DNA of 39,042 nucleotides from JBCAWW01 sp039024315. Lineage in GTDB: Bacteria; Bacteroidota; Bacteroidia; J057. Where the stretch lies: positions 1 through 39,042 of the forward strand of contig JBCCQN010000061.1 in NCBI GenBank assembly GCA_039024315.1, in the 5' to 3' direction. A program made the position numbers and the translations under genes. Every line of letters starts with the position of its first letter. Positions within the stretch are counted from its first letter, which is position 1. The notes beneath the pieces are model-generated. The model worked only from the letters and a program-made list of their open reading frames with translations. It did not search any database and was not told where the DNA came from. Below are positions 32,729-39,042 of this stretch, one piece after another.

Positions 32729-34330
32729 ATGCAAATACTTCATTCTCATATCAATCCCAACAGTCAGGCCTTCAAAGATAACTATGCAGAAATGCTGGCT
32801 TTGATCCATAAGCTCGAGGAGAATATGGAAAAAAGCCGTTTCCAAGGCAAAGAAAAGCATATCGCTCGGGCCCGCAAGAGAGGGAAATTACTCGCTCGAG
32901 AACGTTTGGAATTAGTCCTTGACCCTGACAGCCCTTTTTTAGAATTGCTACCCTTAGCGGGTCTAGAAACCCGTGGCGGCTTTGGCGCAGGAGGAACGAA
33001 TGTTTCTGGTGTTGGCTTGGTAAAGGGAAAACTCTGCATGATCAATGCTAATGTCGGTACCCGGAAAGGGGGCTCGGTAGATTATGCTACCACTTTTAAA
33101 GCCTTACGGATCGGTGATATCACGCGAGAAAATCGCCTTCCTACCATCAACCTCGTTGAAAGCGGTGGTGCGAACCTGCCAGATCAGGCCAAGATCTTTA
33201 ACTACGGGGGAGAGACCTTTCGGGAGATCACCCGCCGCAGTAAGATGGGGCTGACCACCATCTCGATTGTATTTGGTAACGCCACTGCTGGAGGAGCTTA
33301 TGTACCCGGAATGTCTGATTTTGCCATCTTTCAGAAGGGAGCCGCCAAAGTCTTTCTCGCGGGTCCTCCTTTGGTCAAAATGGCCACCAATGAGGTCGCA
33401 ACAGATGAAGAATTAGGGGGAGCGGAAATGCATAGTCGGGTTTCTGGCGTCTCGGATTTTTTGGCTGAGGATGAGCTGGACGGTATTCGCATCGCTAGAG
33501 ATTTGATGGAGTTTGTAAAAGTGACCACTCCTCATTTTGTCCCTTCGGGAACGATTCTCCCTCCCAAACATGATCCGGAAGAAATCCTGGGCGTAGTACC
33601 TGCTGACGTCAAGAAGCCTTTCGACGCTAGAGAACTGATATTGCGCATTACGGATGGCTCCGAGTTTACTGAGTTCAAGCCTGAATACGGCAATAGCCTA
33701 ATCACAGGCTGGACCAAAATCCATGGCTATCCGGTGGGGATACTTGCCAACAATGGGGTGATCTTTTCTGAGTCTGCCAATAAAGGCGCTCAGTTCATCC
33801 AGCTCTCCAATAAAAACGATATTCCGCTCATCTTTATGCACAATACTACCGGTTATATGGTGGGCAAGGCCTATGAAGAGGGAGGAATAATAAAAAATGG
33901 CGCTAAACTGATCAATGCCGTTTCCAATAGCGAAGTGCCTCATATCACCCTTATGATTGGCTCTTCCTACGGGGCGGGCAACTATGGGATGAACGGTCGT
34001 TCCTTTGATCCTCGCTTTTTATTTACCTATCCCAACGCCAAGATCGGCGTGATGGGCTCTGAGCAATTAGCTGGAGTCATGGAGATAATCCAAAGAGCCT
34101 CTGCCAAATCGACTGGACAAGAATACAATGAAGAGCAAGGCAAGATGATCCAGCAAATGATGATCACTGAGGCCGAAAAGAAATCCAATGCTTGGTACTC
34201 CACCACCGAACTTTGGGACGACGGAGTGATTGATCCCCGCGAAACGCGTAACTATCTCGGTTTTAGCCTCGCCATCGTCTATAATCAGCCCATCAAAGGG
34301 GCCGACGGATACGGAGTTTTTAGAATGTAA
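32729..34330 (+). CDS. Acyl-CoA carboxylase, carboxyltransferase (beta) subunit
   Basis: A 533-residue carboxyltransferase of the MCC/GCC/PCC class: an N-terminal domain with ARKRGKLLARERLELVLDP and VESGGANLPDQ, a first oxyanion loop GNATAGGAYVPGMSD, then KVFLAGPPLVKMATNE; and a C-terminal domain with FMHNTTGYMVGKAYEEGG and SYGAGNYGMNGRSFDPRFLF. The GPPLVK and ELGGAEMHSRVSGVSD segments point to the methylcrotonyl/geranyl-CoA group rather than propionyl-CoA, but the segment before the oxyanion loop (FREITRRSKMG) differs from MCC. It transfers CO2 from carboxybiotin to an acyl-CoA. The alpha subunit follows after 18 bp. Confidence 0.92.
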   Translation: MQILHSHINPNSQAFKDNYAEMLALIHKLEENMEKSRFQGKEKHIARARKRGKLLARERLELVLDPDSPFLELLPLAGLETRGGFGAGGTNVSGVGLVKGKLCMINANVGTRKGGSVDYATTFKALRIGDITRENRLPTINLVESGGANLPDQAKIFNYGGETFREITRRSKMGLTTISIVFGNATAGGAYVPGMSDFAIFQKGAAKVFLAGPPLVKMATNEVATDEELGGAEMHSRVSGVSDFLAEDELDGIRIARDLMEFVKVTTPHFVPSGTILPPKHDPEEILGVVPADVKKPFDARELILRITDGSEFTEFKPEYGNSLITGWTKIHGYPVGILANNGVIFSESANKGAQFIQLSNKNDIPLIFMHNTTGYMVGKAYEEGGIIKNGAKLINAVSNSEVPHITLMIGSSYGAGNYGMNGRSFDPRFLFTYPNAKIGVMGSEQLAGVMEIIQRASAKSTGQEYNEEQGKMIQQMMITEAEKKSNAWYSTTELWDDGVIDPRETRNYLGFSLAIVYNQPIKGADGYGVFRM

Positions 34331-34348
34331 GCCACAAGCCACGAATCC

Positions 34349-36313
34349 ATGCAAAGTATACTGATAGCCAATAGAGGCGAAATTGCCCATCGTATTATCA
34401 AGACCTGCCGCAAGCTGGGTATTCGATCGATTGCGATTTATTCTGAGGCCGATCGCAATGCGCCTTATGTAAAGGCTGCTGATGTTGCCTTGCATATAGG
34501 GGAAAGTGATCCTACCGCTTCTTATCTGGACCAAGACAAAATCATTGCCGCCGCTAAGCAGAGTGGAGCTACAGGCATTCATCCGGGCTATGGTTTTCTC
34601 TCCGAGAACGCTACTTTCGCTCGGCGTTGCCAGGATGAGGGAATTATTTTCATCGGCCCCAATCCAGAGGCCATCGAGGCCATGGGAGACAAAGCCAAAG
34701 CCAAGGCCTTGATGCAAGCACATAATGTACCGACAGTTCCCGGTTATCAAGGCGATGATCAAAGTGAGGAACGAATCCAATCAGAATCCATCAAAATTGG
34801 TTTTCCTGTCCTCCTCAAAGCCACTGCTGGCGGTGGTGGTAAAGGCATGCGTATCGTCCATGCTGAAAATGAATTAGTCGGAGCGATTGCTGCTGCGAAA
34901 AGGGAGGCCATGAATGCTTTTGGTGATGACACTCTGATAGTGGAAAAATACATCCAATCAGGCCGTCATATTGAGTTTCAAATCTTTGGCGATCAAAAAG
35001 GCAATGTCGTCCATCTCCTTGAACGGGAATGTAGCATACAGCGGCGGTACCAAAAAGTAATCGAAGAGAGTCCTTCTCCTATTATGGATGAGGCTTTGCG
35101 TGAGCGCATGGGACAAGCTGCTGTGCAAGCAGCCAAAGCCCTCCATTATGACAATGCAGGCACGGTAGAGTTTATCTACGATCAGCAAAGCGGAGATTTC
35201 TACTTTCTGGAGGTGAACACCCGCTTGCAAGTAGAGCATCCCGTTACGGAGGCCATCACGGGCTTAGACCTTGTCGAACTCCAGATTCAATCTGCTATGG
35301 GAGAGCCATTAGGGCTTGAGCAATCAGAAATAAAAACTAATGGCTATGCGGTTGAATGCCGCCTTTATGCCGAAGATCCCGACCAAGATTTTCGACCCGT
35401 AACGGGCAAGGTATTGCGTTTTAAATGGCCAGAGGTGGAGGGCCTAAGAGTGGATAGTGCCATCGATAGCGGTAGCGAAATCACCATTTACTACGATCCG
35501 ATGATTGCGAAGTTGATCGTCTGGGGACCAAATCGACCAGTGGCACATCGTAAAATGGCTTATGTCTTGAGTAAGATGCTTTGCTTGGGAACTACTACTA
35601 ATCAGGCCTTTTTGCAAGCCTTATTTGCTCATCCAGATTTTCGGGCGGGAAACTATGATACTCACTTTTTGGCCGAGCATCCTGATTTGGCCCGCTCCGC
35701 GGAACGCTCCTCTCAAGAACAAGAACTGTTTGGCATCGCTGCGACTCTAAAAGCTTGGCAAGAGCGAGAATCTAAGCGGAGCCTGTTAAGGTCCATTCCT
35801 TCTGGTTGGCGGAACAATTACTCCGCACCCCAGCAAAAGGTCCTTGCGTTCGGCGAAGCCGAAGTCTCCTTTCAATACCGCTATCAAAAAGGGCACTTCT
35901 ACTTTGGAGAAGAGTCAAAAGTGAAATTGTTAGAGGCGGGGGATGAACAAGTAGTCTTTGAATTAAACGCTACTCGCCATGCCTTTGACCTAGCCATCAG
36001 TGGCGACCAAGTCTTTCTCCAAAACGAAGCCTTTGGGAGTCAAACACTTAGTATTAAGGATCGGTTCCCCCAGCGCTCTTCCCAAAAAGAAGCTGGCAAC
36101 TATCAAGCGCCCATGCCTTCAAAAATTGTTAAGGTCTTGGTAGAGGAAGGTCAAACTGTAGCGGTTGGCGAACCGCTTTTGGTGCTTTCCTCTATGAAAA
36201 TGGAAAACACTCTGACTGCTGCTGAAGCTGGAACAGTCGAAGAAATTTTCGCTGTTGAGGGCAGCAATGTCGAATCCGGATTTGTCCTACTCAAACTTTC
36301 AGAAACTGATTAA
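34349..36313 (+). CDS. Acyl-CoA carboxylase, biotin carboxylase/BCCP (alpha) subunit
   Basis: A 654-residue alpha subunit. Biotin carboxylase N-domain (LIANRGEIAHRIIKTCRKLG, HPGYGFLSENATFARRC), ATP-grasp (KATAGGGGKGMRIV, ECSIQRRYQKVIEESPSP, FLEVNTRLQVEHPVTE), the C-domain (RLYAEDPDQDFRPVTG), a variable linker and a C-terminal biotinyl domain with biotin on Lys in SSMKMENTL. It carboxylates its own biotin with ATP and bicarbonate. It pairs with the beta subunit upstream. Two GCGTT-hairpin copies lie in the linker region (35692, 35845). Confidence 0.95.
   Translation: MQSILIANRGEIAHRIIKTCRKLGIRSIAIYSEADRNAPYVKAADVALHIGESDPTASYLDQDKIIAAAKQSGATGIHPGYGFLSENATFARRCQDEGIIFIGPNPEAIEAMGDKAKAKALMQAHNVPTVPGYQGDDQSEERIQSESIKIGFPVLLKATAGGGGKGMRIVHAENELVGAIAAAKREAMNAFGDDTLIVEKYIQSGRHIEFQIFGDQKGNVVHLLERECSIQRRYQKVIEESPSPIMDEALRERMGQAAVQAAKALHYDNAGTVEFIYDQQSGDFYFLEVNTRLQVEHPVTEAITGLDLVELQIQSAMGEPLGLEQSEIKTNGYAVECRLYAEDPDQDFRPVTGKVLRFKWPEVEGLRVDSAIDSGSEITIYYDPMIAKLIVWGPNRPVAHRKMAYVLSKMLCLGTTTNQAFLQALFAHPDFRAGNYDTHFLAEHPDLARSAERSSQEQELFGIAATLKAWQERESKRSLLRSIPSGWRNNYSAPQQKVLAFGEAEVSFQYRYQKGHFYFGEESKVKLLEAGDEQVVFELNATRHAFDLAISGDQVFLQNEAFGSQTLSIKDRFPQRSSQKEAGNYQAPMPSKIVKVLVEEGQTVAVGEPLLVLSSMKMENTLTAAEAGTVEEIFAVEGSNVESGFVLLKLSETD
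35692..35708 (-). repeat. GCGTT-hairpin element (inside carboxylase alpha CDS)
   Basis: AGCGTT, stem CCGC, loop GGA, stem GCGG. In frame it encodes RSAERS, in the non-conserved linker. Confidence 0.6.
35845..35861 (+). repeat. GCGTT-hairpin element (inside carboxylase alpha CDS)
   Basis: TGCGTT, stem CGGC, loop GAA, stem GCCG, extendable to 6 bp with the TT and AA flanks. In frame it encodes LAFGEAE, again in the linker. Confidence 0.5.
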
Positions 36314-37132
36314 ATGAAACTATACACAAGCGAGCAATGCGCTCAATTTGAGGATCAAAGCTTCGCCTTTATTCAGGTGGAGATCGAAGATCGGGTCATG
36401 ATCCTAACCCTAGATCGAGAGCGGAAAAAAAATGCCTTGCATCCTCAGATGGTCAATGAGATTGCCTATGCTTTCAATGTGGCCTTTCATCGGGAAGATG
36501 TATGGATGCTTTTGATCCAAGCCAAAGGCAAGGTTTTTTGTTCAGGAGCGGACCTCAAAGCTTTTGCGGGTATGGTAGAACCCAACGACTCTAGCGTTCC
36601 GCAGCCTGCGGAAGAGATACTCATCGGACAGCTTTTTCGGGACCTCCGCAAACCGATTATCTGTAAGGTTGCCGGCAATGTCTATGCGGGTGGTTTCTTG
36701 TTCCTAGCGGGCGCGCATATCGTGCTAGCCCAAGATGATATCAAACTAGGGCTCCCTGAGGTGAAAAGAGGCCTTTTTCCCTTCCAAGTAATGGCTTCCT
36801 TATTGCAAGTCATGCCTGCCCGTAAAGTGATGGATTGGTGCATCAGAGGCTATAATTTACCCGTCCGCGACGCGGAACGCTACGGTCTAGTCAGCGAGAG
36901 CTACCCTGCCGACCAACTCGAAGCAAGAACTCAAGAAATCATCCACGAGCTACGCCAAAACAGTCCCAAGGCCATCAGTATGGGACTCGAAGCCTACGAT
37001 CACATTCGACCCAGTGAAGGTGAACATCAATATCTTCTCAATATGTTTCGTCAAACCATTATGAGTGCTGACGGCCAAGAAGGTATCAAAGCTTTTCGAG
37101 AGAAACGGAGTCCAGTTTGGACAGGGAAATAA
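36314..37132 (+). CDS. Crotonase-family protein (enoyl-CoA hydratase/isomerase)
   Basis: A 272-residue crotonase. The oxyanion-hole segments are VFCSGADLKAFAG and GNVYAGGFLFLAG; the second acidic catalytic residue is Glu149 in LGLPEVKRGLFPF. The first hydratase glutamate is replaced by Leu129 (AGGFLF), exactly 20 residues before Glu149. That one-Glu pattern is typical of delta3,delta2-enoyl-CoA isomerases (AGGCLVAL in mitochondrial ECI) rather than hydratases. The start codon follows the carboxylase stop directly (TAA ATG), so translation is coupled. Two GCGTT-hairpin copies lie inside. Confidence 0.85.
   Translation: MKLYTSEQCAQFEDQSFAFIQVEIEDRVMILTLDRERKKNALHPQMVNEIAYAFNVAFHREDVWMLLIQAKGKVFCSGADLKAFAGMVEPNDSSVPQPAEEILIGQLFRDLRKPIICKVAGNVYAGGFLFLAGAHIVLAQDDIKLGLPEVKRGLFPFQVMASLLQVMPARKVMDWCIRGYNLPVRDAERYGLVSESYPADQLEARTQEIIHELRQNSPKAISMGLEAYDHIRPSEGEHQYLLNMFRQTIMSADGQEGIKAFREKRSPVWTGK
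36593..36613 (+). repeat. GCGTT-hairpin element, long stem (inside crotonase CDS)
   Basis: AGCG, then a 7-bp stem TTCCGCA and TGCGGAA with loop GCC. In frame it encodes SVPQPAEE within a variable surface loop. Confidence 0.65.
36865..36881 (-). repeat. GCGTT-hairpin element (inside crotonase CDS)
   Basis: AGCGTT, stem CCGC, loop GTC, stem GCGG. In frame it encodes RDAERY. Confidence 0.55.
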
Positions 37133-37186
37133 AACGGAAGGGTAGGCGCGGACATGCATGCCGCGCCTATCAAAGAATCATCAAAT

Positions 37187-38044
37187 ATGAAAAAACTCAT
37201 CCTATCAGCGGCATTAACTGGAGCGGCGACCAATCGCTCCCATTGCCCATACATACCTTATACCCCGGTCGAACTAGGCGAAGAAGCCAAGCGTGCCGTC
37301 GATGCCGGGGCCAGTATCGTTCACATACACGCACGCGAAGAGGACGGCCGACCCTCTTGGCGACTCGAAGTATTTGAGGAAATCCATGAGGAAGTGAGGA
37401 ATCGTTGCCCGGAGGTCATCATCAACTACTCAACCGGCGCCATTGGCATCACTGACGAAGAACGCATTCGCCATGTCAGAGCTCTCAAACCCGATATGGC
37501 TGCCTTCAATATGGGTTCGATGAACTATGCCATCTACTCCAAAAAGGCAAAGCAGTTTTATTGGAATACCATCTTCGAAAACTCATTTGATAGCATGCAG
37601 TATTTCCTAGTCGCTATGGTGGAGGCCGGAACTACGCCCGAAATGGAATGCTTTGATACGGGTCATATCCGTAATGCAGTGCCGCTGCGCGATATGGGTA
37701 AACTGCCAGCAAATGCTTGTTACAGCTTGGTGATGGGCGTTATGGGGGGCATACCCGCGAGTACAGAGAACTTGATACACCAAATCAAACAAGTGCCAGA
37801 GGGTGCTTTTTGGCAGGTGATCGGTATTAGTCGTAAGCAATGGCAACTAGCTGCTGTCGCCTGCACCATGGGAGGAAACTTCCGAGTAGGCCTAGAGGAC
37901 AATTTTTATCTCCCCAATGGCGAAATGGCGAAATCCAATGGCGAATGCGTCGAATGGGGCGTGAAACTCGCCAATATGATGGGACGCGAAATCGCTAGCA
38001 TAGCAGAAACCCGAGCCATGCTCAATATTCCTAAGCGAGATTAG
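37187..38044 (+). CDS. BKACE (DUF849) beta-keto acid cleavage enzyme
   Basis: A 285-residue BKACE/DUF849 TIM-barrel protein. The metal-binding pair is HIHAR in DAGASIVHIHAREEDGRPS; other family marks are LSAALTGAATNRSHCPYIP, INYSTGAIG, PEMECFDTGH and GGNFRVGLEDNFYLPNGE, which holds the late acidic zinc ligand. The family joins a beta-keto acid with acetyl-CoA to give acetoacetate and a shortened acyl-CoA. ATG 37187 (MKKLILSAAL) fits the family start; an upstream ATG at 37154 would add 11 residues. It belongs to the carboxylase operon. The real keto acid is unknown. Confidence 0.93.
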   Translation: MKKLILSAALTGAATNRSHCPYIPYTPVELGEEAKRAVDAGASIVHIHAREEDGRPSWRLEVFEEIHEEVRNRCPEVIINYSTGAIGITDEERIRHVRALKPDMAAFNMGSMNYAIYSKKAKQFYWNTIFENSFDSMQYFLVAMVEAGTTPEMECFDTGHIRNAVPLRDMGKLPANACYSLVMGVMGGIPASTENLIHQIKQVPEGAFWQVIGISRKQWQLAAVACTMGGNFRVGLEDNFYLPNGEMAKSNGECVEWGVKLANMMGREIASIAETRAMLNIPKRD

Positions 38045-38091
38045 TTTAGATTTGTGCCCCTTTTTTTCATCCGTATTTGATTCAAAACCAT

Positions 38092-38886
38092 ATGTTTTCC
38101 TCTTCTCTTTTTCAAGACCAAGTCGCATTAGTAACTGGAGGCCGTAGCGGTATTGGTTATGCCATTGCGGAGATGATGCAGTCTTTCGGGGCTAAAGTCA
38201 TTATTTGTTCCCGCAAAGAAGGGCCACTCGCCAAAGCCGCCGAAACGCTTGGTTGCGCCTATAAAGCCTGTGATATTCGCCAGACTGAGCAAATAGAAGC
38301 CCTTGCCTCCTTTATCAAAGAAGAATTTGGTCGCCTTGATATCCTTATCAATAATGCTGGTGGACAATTTCCCGCGCTTGCTGAAATGATCAATGATAAA
38401 GGTTGGAATGCCGTCATCAATAATAATCTCAACGGGACCTTCTTTATGATTCGTGAGATGGCTAAGGCCTTCTTCATGCCTCAGAAGTCTGGCACAATTG
38501 TCAATATCATCGCAGACATCTTTGCAGGTTTTCCAGGTATGGTTCATACAGGAGCGGCCAGAGCTGGGGTAGAAAACATCACCAAAACCCTGGCCGTCGA
38601 ATGGAGTGAGTATCAAATACGAATCAATTGTGTGGCTCCGGGGATCATTGAATCTTCTGGTCTAGACAATTATCCGCCGCCCATTCAGGAGATGTTCAAC
38701 CAAGCACGCGAAGGTATTCCCGCCGGTCGTTTCGGTACGGTGGAGGAAGTGGCCAATGCCGTTTGCTTTCTGGCGAGTCCCTTGGCCAGCTATATTAGCG
38801 GTACTACGCTCTATGTCGATGGGGCCAAGCACCTTAATTATGATAGCATGGGCTTACCTAGGGTGATCAAATCCTTTTTGGGCTAG
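38092..38886 (+). CDS. SDR-family enoyl-CoA-reductase-like oxidoreductase
   Basis: A 264-residue short-chain dehydrogenase. Cofactor motif TGGRSGIGYAIAEM; basic Arg in CSRKEG suggests NADPH; NNAGG follows. The usual YxxxK catalytic pair is absent: the aligned positions read Thr153-Gly-Ala-Ala-Arg157 in FPGMVHTGAARAG. This, together with RINCVAPGIIESSGLDNY, is the pattern I recall for peroxisomal trans-2-enoyl-CoA reductase (PECR), so enoyl-CoA or dienoyl-CoA reduction is the best guess. ATG 38092 is used rather than TTG 38077. The gap to BKACE is 47 bp; it is the last full gene of the window. Confidence 0.87.
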   Translation: MFSSSLFQDQVALVTGGRSGIGYAIAEMMQSFGAKVIICSRKEGPLAKAAETLGCAYKACDIRQTEQIEALASFIKEEFGRLDILINNAGGQFPALAEMINDKGWNAVINNNLNGTFFMIREMAKAFFMPQKSGTIVNIIADIFAGFPGMVHTGAARAGVENITKTLAVEWSEYQIRINCVAPGIIESSGLDNYPPPIQEMFNQAREGIPAGRFGTVEEVANAVCFLASPLASYISGTTLYVDGAKHLNYDSMGLPRVIKSFLG

Positions 38887-38902
38887 TTGGGGTTTGGGAG
38901 CC

Positions 38903-38920
38903 TCCCGATAGCTATCGCAT
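38903..38920. repeat. CGATAGCTATCG palindrome
   Basis: TCCCGATAGCTATCGCAT contains a perfect 12-bp palindrome and resembles the CCCGAAAGCTTTCGGG palindromes at 13286 and 24288. It is 16 bp after the SDR stop codon. Confidence 0.4.
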
Positions 38921-38985
38921 AGGCGTCAAGCTAATGGTGTTAACCACGTTTTCTTGCATCCCAAGAAGGATCATACGGCTCCAAA

Positions 38986-39042
38986 CCCACCCCTAGCCCC
39001 TCCCAGCAGGGGAAGAATCTATCGATTCGCTTGCGAATTTCC
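38986..39042. repeat. Probable dispersed-repeat end at window edge
   Basis: The tail contains a CCCCT/AGGGG hairpin and then ATTCGC-TT-GCGAAT, another small hairpin. Such C-rich CCCCTAGCCCCTCCC strings are often parts of repeats, but only one copy is in view, so this is tentative. Confidence 0.25.

Noticed and set aside
34596..34612. Another GCG-hairpin (TTCTC, GGA, GAGAA)
   Set aside because: It encodes the GFLSENA motif conserved in all biotin carboxylases, so protein constraint explains it.
34067..34780. 237-codon open frame on the minus strand across the carboxylase alpha/beta junction
   Set aside because: It is antisense to two strongly conserved genes and its translation has no recognisable motif; a shadow frame.
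38128..38616. 162-codon minus-strand frame over the SDR gene
   Set aside because: Antisense to the SDR gene, whose motifs are all present; no signature of its own.

Overview
The window looks like a chromosomal segment of a Bacteroidota bacterium, probably an aerobic, free-living one near Saprospiria/Cytophagia (the class is inferred). The signs are a SusC/SusD/SusE outer-membrane uptake locus, a hybrid two-component protein ending in an AraC-type DNA-binding domain, DUF1573 proteins, a tmRNA without an encoded CCA end, and few clear Shine-Dalgarno sites. I see no integrase, transposase, phage gene, CRISPR array or tRNA.

Layout. 1-402: end of a beta-propeller phytase. 570-4286: a GT39-type membrane glycosyltransferase, two Fe-S assembly genes (SufT-like and SufE, minus strand), and an ECF sigma factor with an overlapping membrane partner. 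4283-7393: a TPR-containing hybrid histidine kinase. 7540-8679: a protein I do not recognise. 9056-12501: a Tet-type MFS exporter, then ribokinase with a GRP-family sugar transporter. 12571-12942: tmRNA (minus strand). 13321-22695: a minus-strand polysaccharide utilisation locus in transcription order SusC, SusD, SusE, GH13 and GH53. 22936-25349: a DUF1573 protein and a DUF6263-like secreted protein. 25541-38886: a catabolic region. It holds an AraC regulator divergent from alcohol dehydrogenase, esterase, cytochrome P450, [2Fe-2S] ferredoxin and ferredoxin reductase. After a small secreted protein and a strong terminator comes a TetR gene heading an operon of biotin-dependent acyl-CoA carboxylase (beta, alpha), crotonase, BKACE-type beta-keto acid cleavage enzyme and an enoyl-CoA-reductase-like SDR.

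How they work together. The SusC/D/E genes import an alpha-glucan-like glycan that GH13 can cut, although the GH53 galactanase suggests a second substrate. The P450 set plus the carboxylase operon reads as hydroxylation and oxidation of a hydrophobic compound, followed by CoA-level carboxylation, double-bond shift or reduction, and carbon-chain cleavage.

The two most unusual things are these. (1) A family of very short interspersed elements, GCGTT followed by a tiny hairpin. The stem sequence changes from copy to copy while both arms change together. About twenty copies lie in intergenic DNA and inside genes. (2) A SusD protein with two SusE-type modules inserted into it, apparently related to the C-terminal half of the neighbouring SusE protein. 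A separate, longer intergenic repeat also occurs downstream of GH53 and of the DUF6263-like gene.
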